This document shows, one piece after another, positions 63,937 to 64,000 of a stretch of DNA of 64,000 bases. Numbering within the stretch: the stretch's first letter is position 1; each line of letters opens with the position of its first letter. Both the position numbers and the translations under genes were made by a program. Source of the DNA: Saxidomus purpurata (taxonomy: Eukaryota > Mollusca > Bivalvia > Venerida > Veneridae); NCBI GenBank assembly GCA_022818135.1, contig JAFMSR010000010.1, positions 11,184,556 to 11,248,555 on the forward strand, read 5' to 3'. The notes under the pieces are model-generated. The model ran no database searches and had not been told where the DNA came from. It saw only the letters and a list, made by a program, of their open reading frames with translations.

Positions 63937-64000
63937 CTTTTTCTGTTTTTATTTTTGTTATTGTTTTTTGTTATCTTTCAGCTTTAAATTTCAACATTTT

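Overview
This looks like an intron-rich, AT-rich (roughly two thirds A+T by eye) metazoan nuclear genome, most likely a mollusc and probably a bivalve. The evidence is split coding exons with canonical GT/AG junctions, a Tc1-type transposon, non-LTR retrotransposon remnants, a TTAA-flanked MITE, tRNA-derived SINE heads, and tandem repeats ending in a small hairpin that resemble repeats I associate with bivalves. There are no bacterial operons and no CRISPR array. Most of the 64 kb is intron or intergenic sequence made of decayed repeats.

The clearest genes are two paralogous fragments that I assign to the voltage-gated proton channel family (Hv1/HVCN1, with the related TMEM266). Gene 1 lies on the minus strand from about 12.6 kb to the left edge. 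It has an N-terminal exon (12394-12596), a second or alternative N-terminal exon (9101-9306), an S1 exon (1546-1670) and an S1-S2 loop exon (297-541). It runs off the window before S3-S4. Gene 2 lies on the plus strand: one exon (59748-60307) encodes a very long S1-S2 loop and S2, and the gene runs off the right side. The loop exons share their splice phases and a DKL...RA...VID sequence pattern, so the two genes form a divergent, head-to-head pair about 47 kb apart with expanded extracellular loops.

Layout. 0-12.6 kb: gene 1, with a 3.6 kb foldback element (arms about 0.7-0.9 kb) in its large intron. 12.6-18.9 kb: an unrecognised coding-like ORF, an A/T homopolymer tract, a ~165-bp tandem repeat and a GC-richer gene fragment. 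19-23 kb, 33-35.4 kb and 36-40.5 kb: three diverged copies of a local segmental duplication, the third containing its own triplication. 27.7-28.8 kb and 54.7-55.7 kb: the same ~1.03 kb element in opposite orientations, each carrying a matching start codon plus splice donor. 29.8-31.2 kb: a nearly intact Tc1 transposon with one premature stop. 31.6-32.0 kb and 63.0-63.5 kb: LINE remnants. 44.36 kb: an orphan candidate first coding exon. 44.9-45.3 kb: a MITE. 48-58 kb: a second cluster of diverged duplications and tandem repeats.

The proton-channel exons probably encode membrane proteins that move H+ or sense voltage. All other features are mobile or repetitive DNA with no evident link to them. 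Splice structures come from reading consensus sites and codon phase; there is no transcript evidence here.
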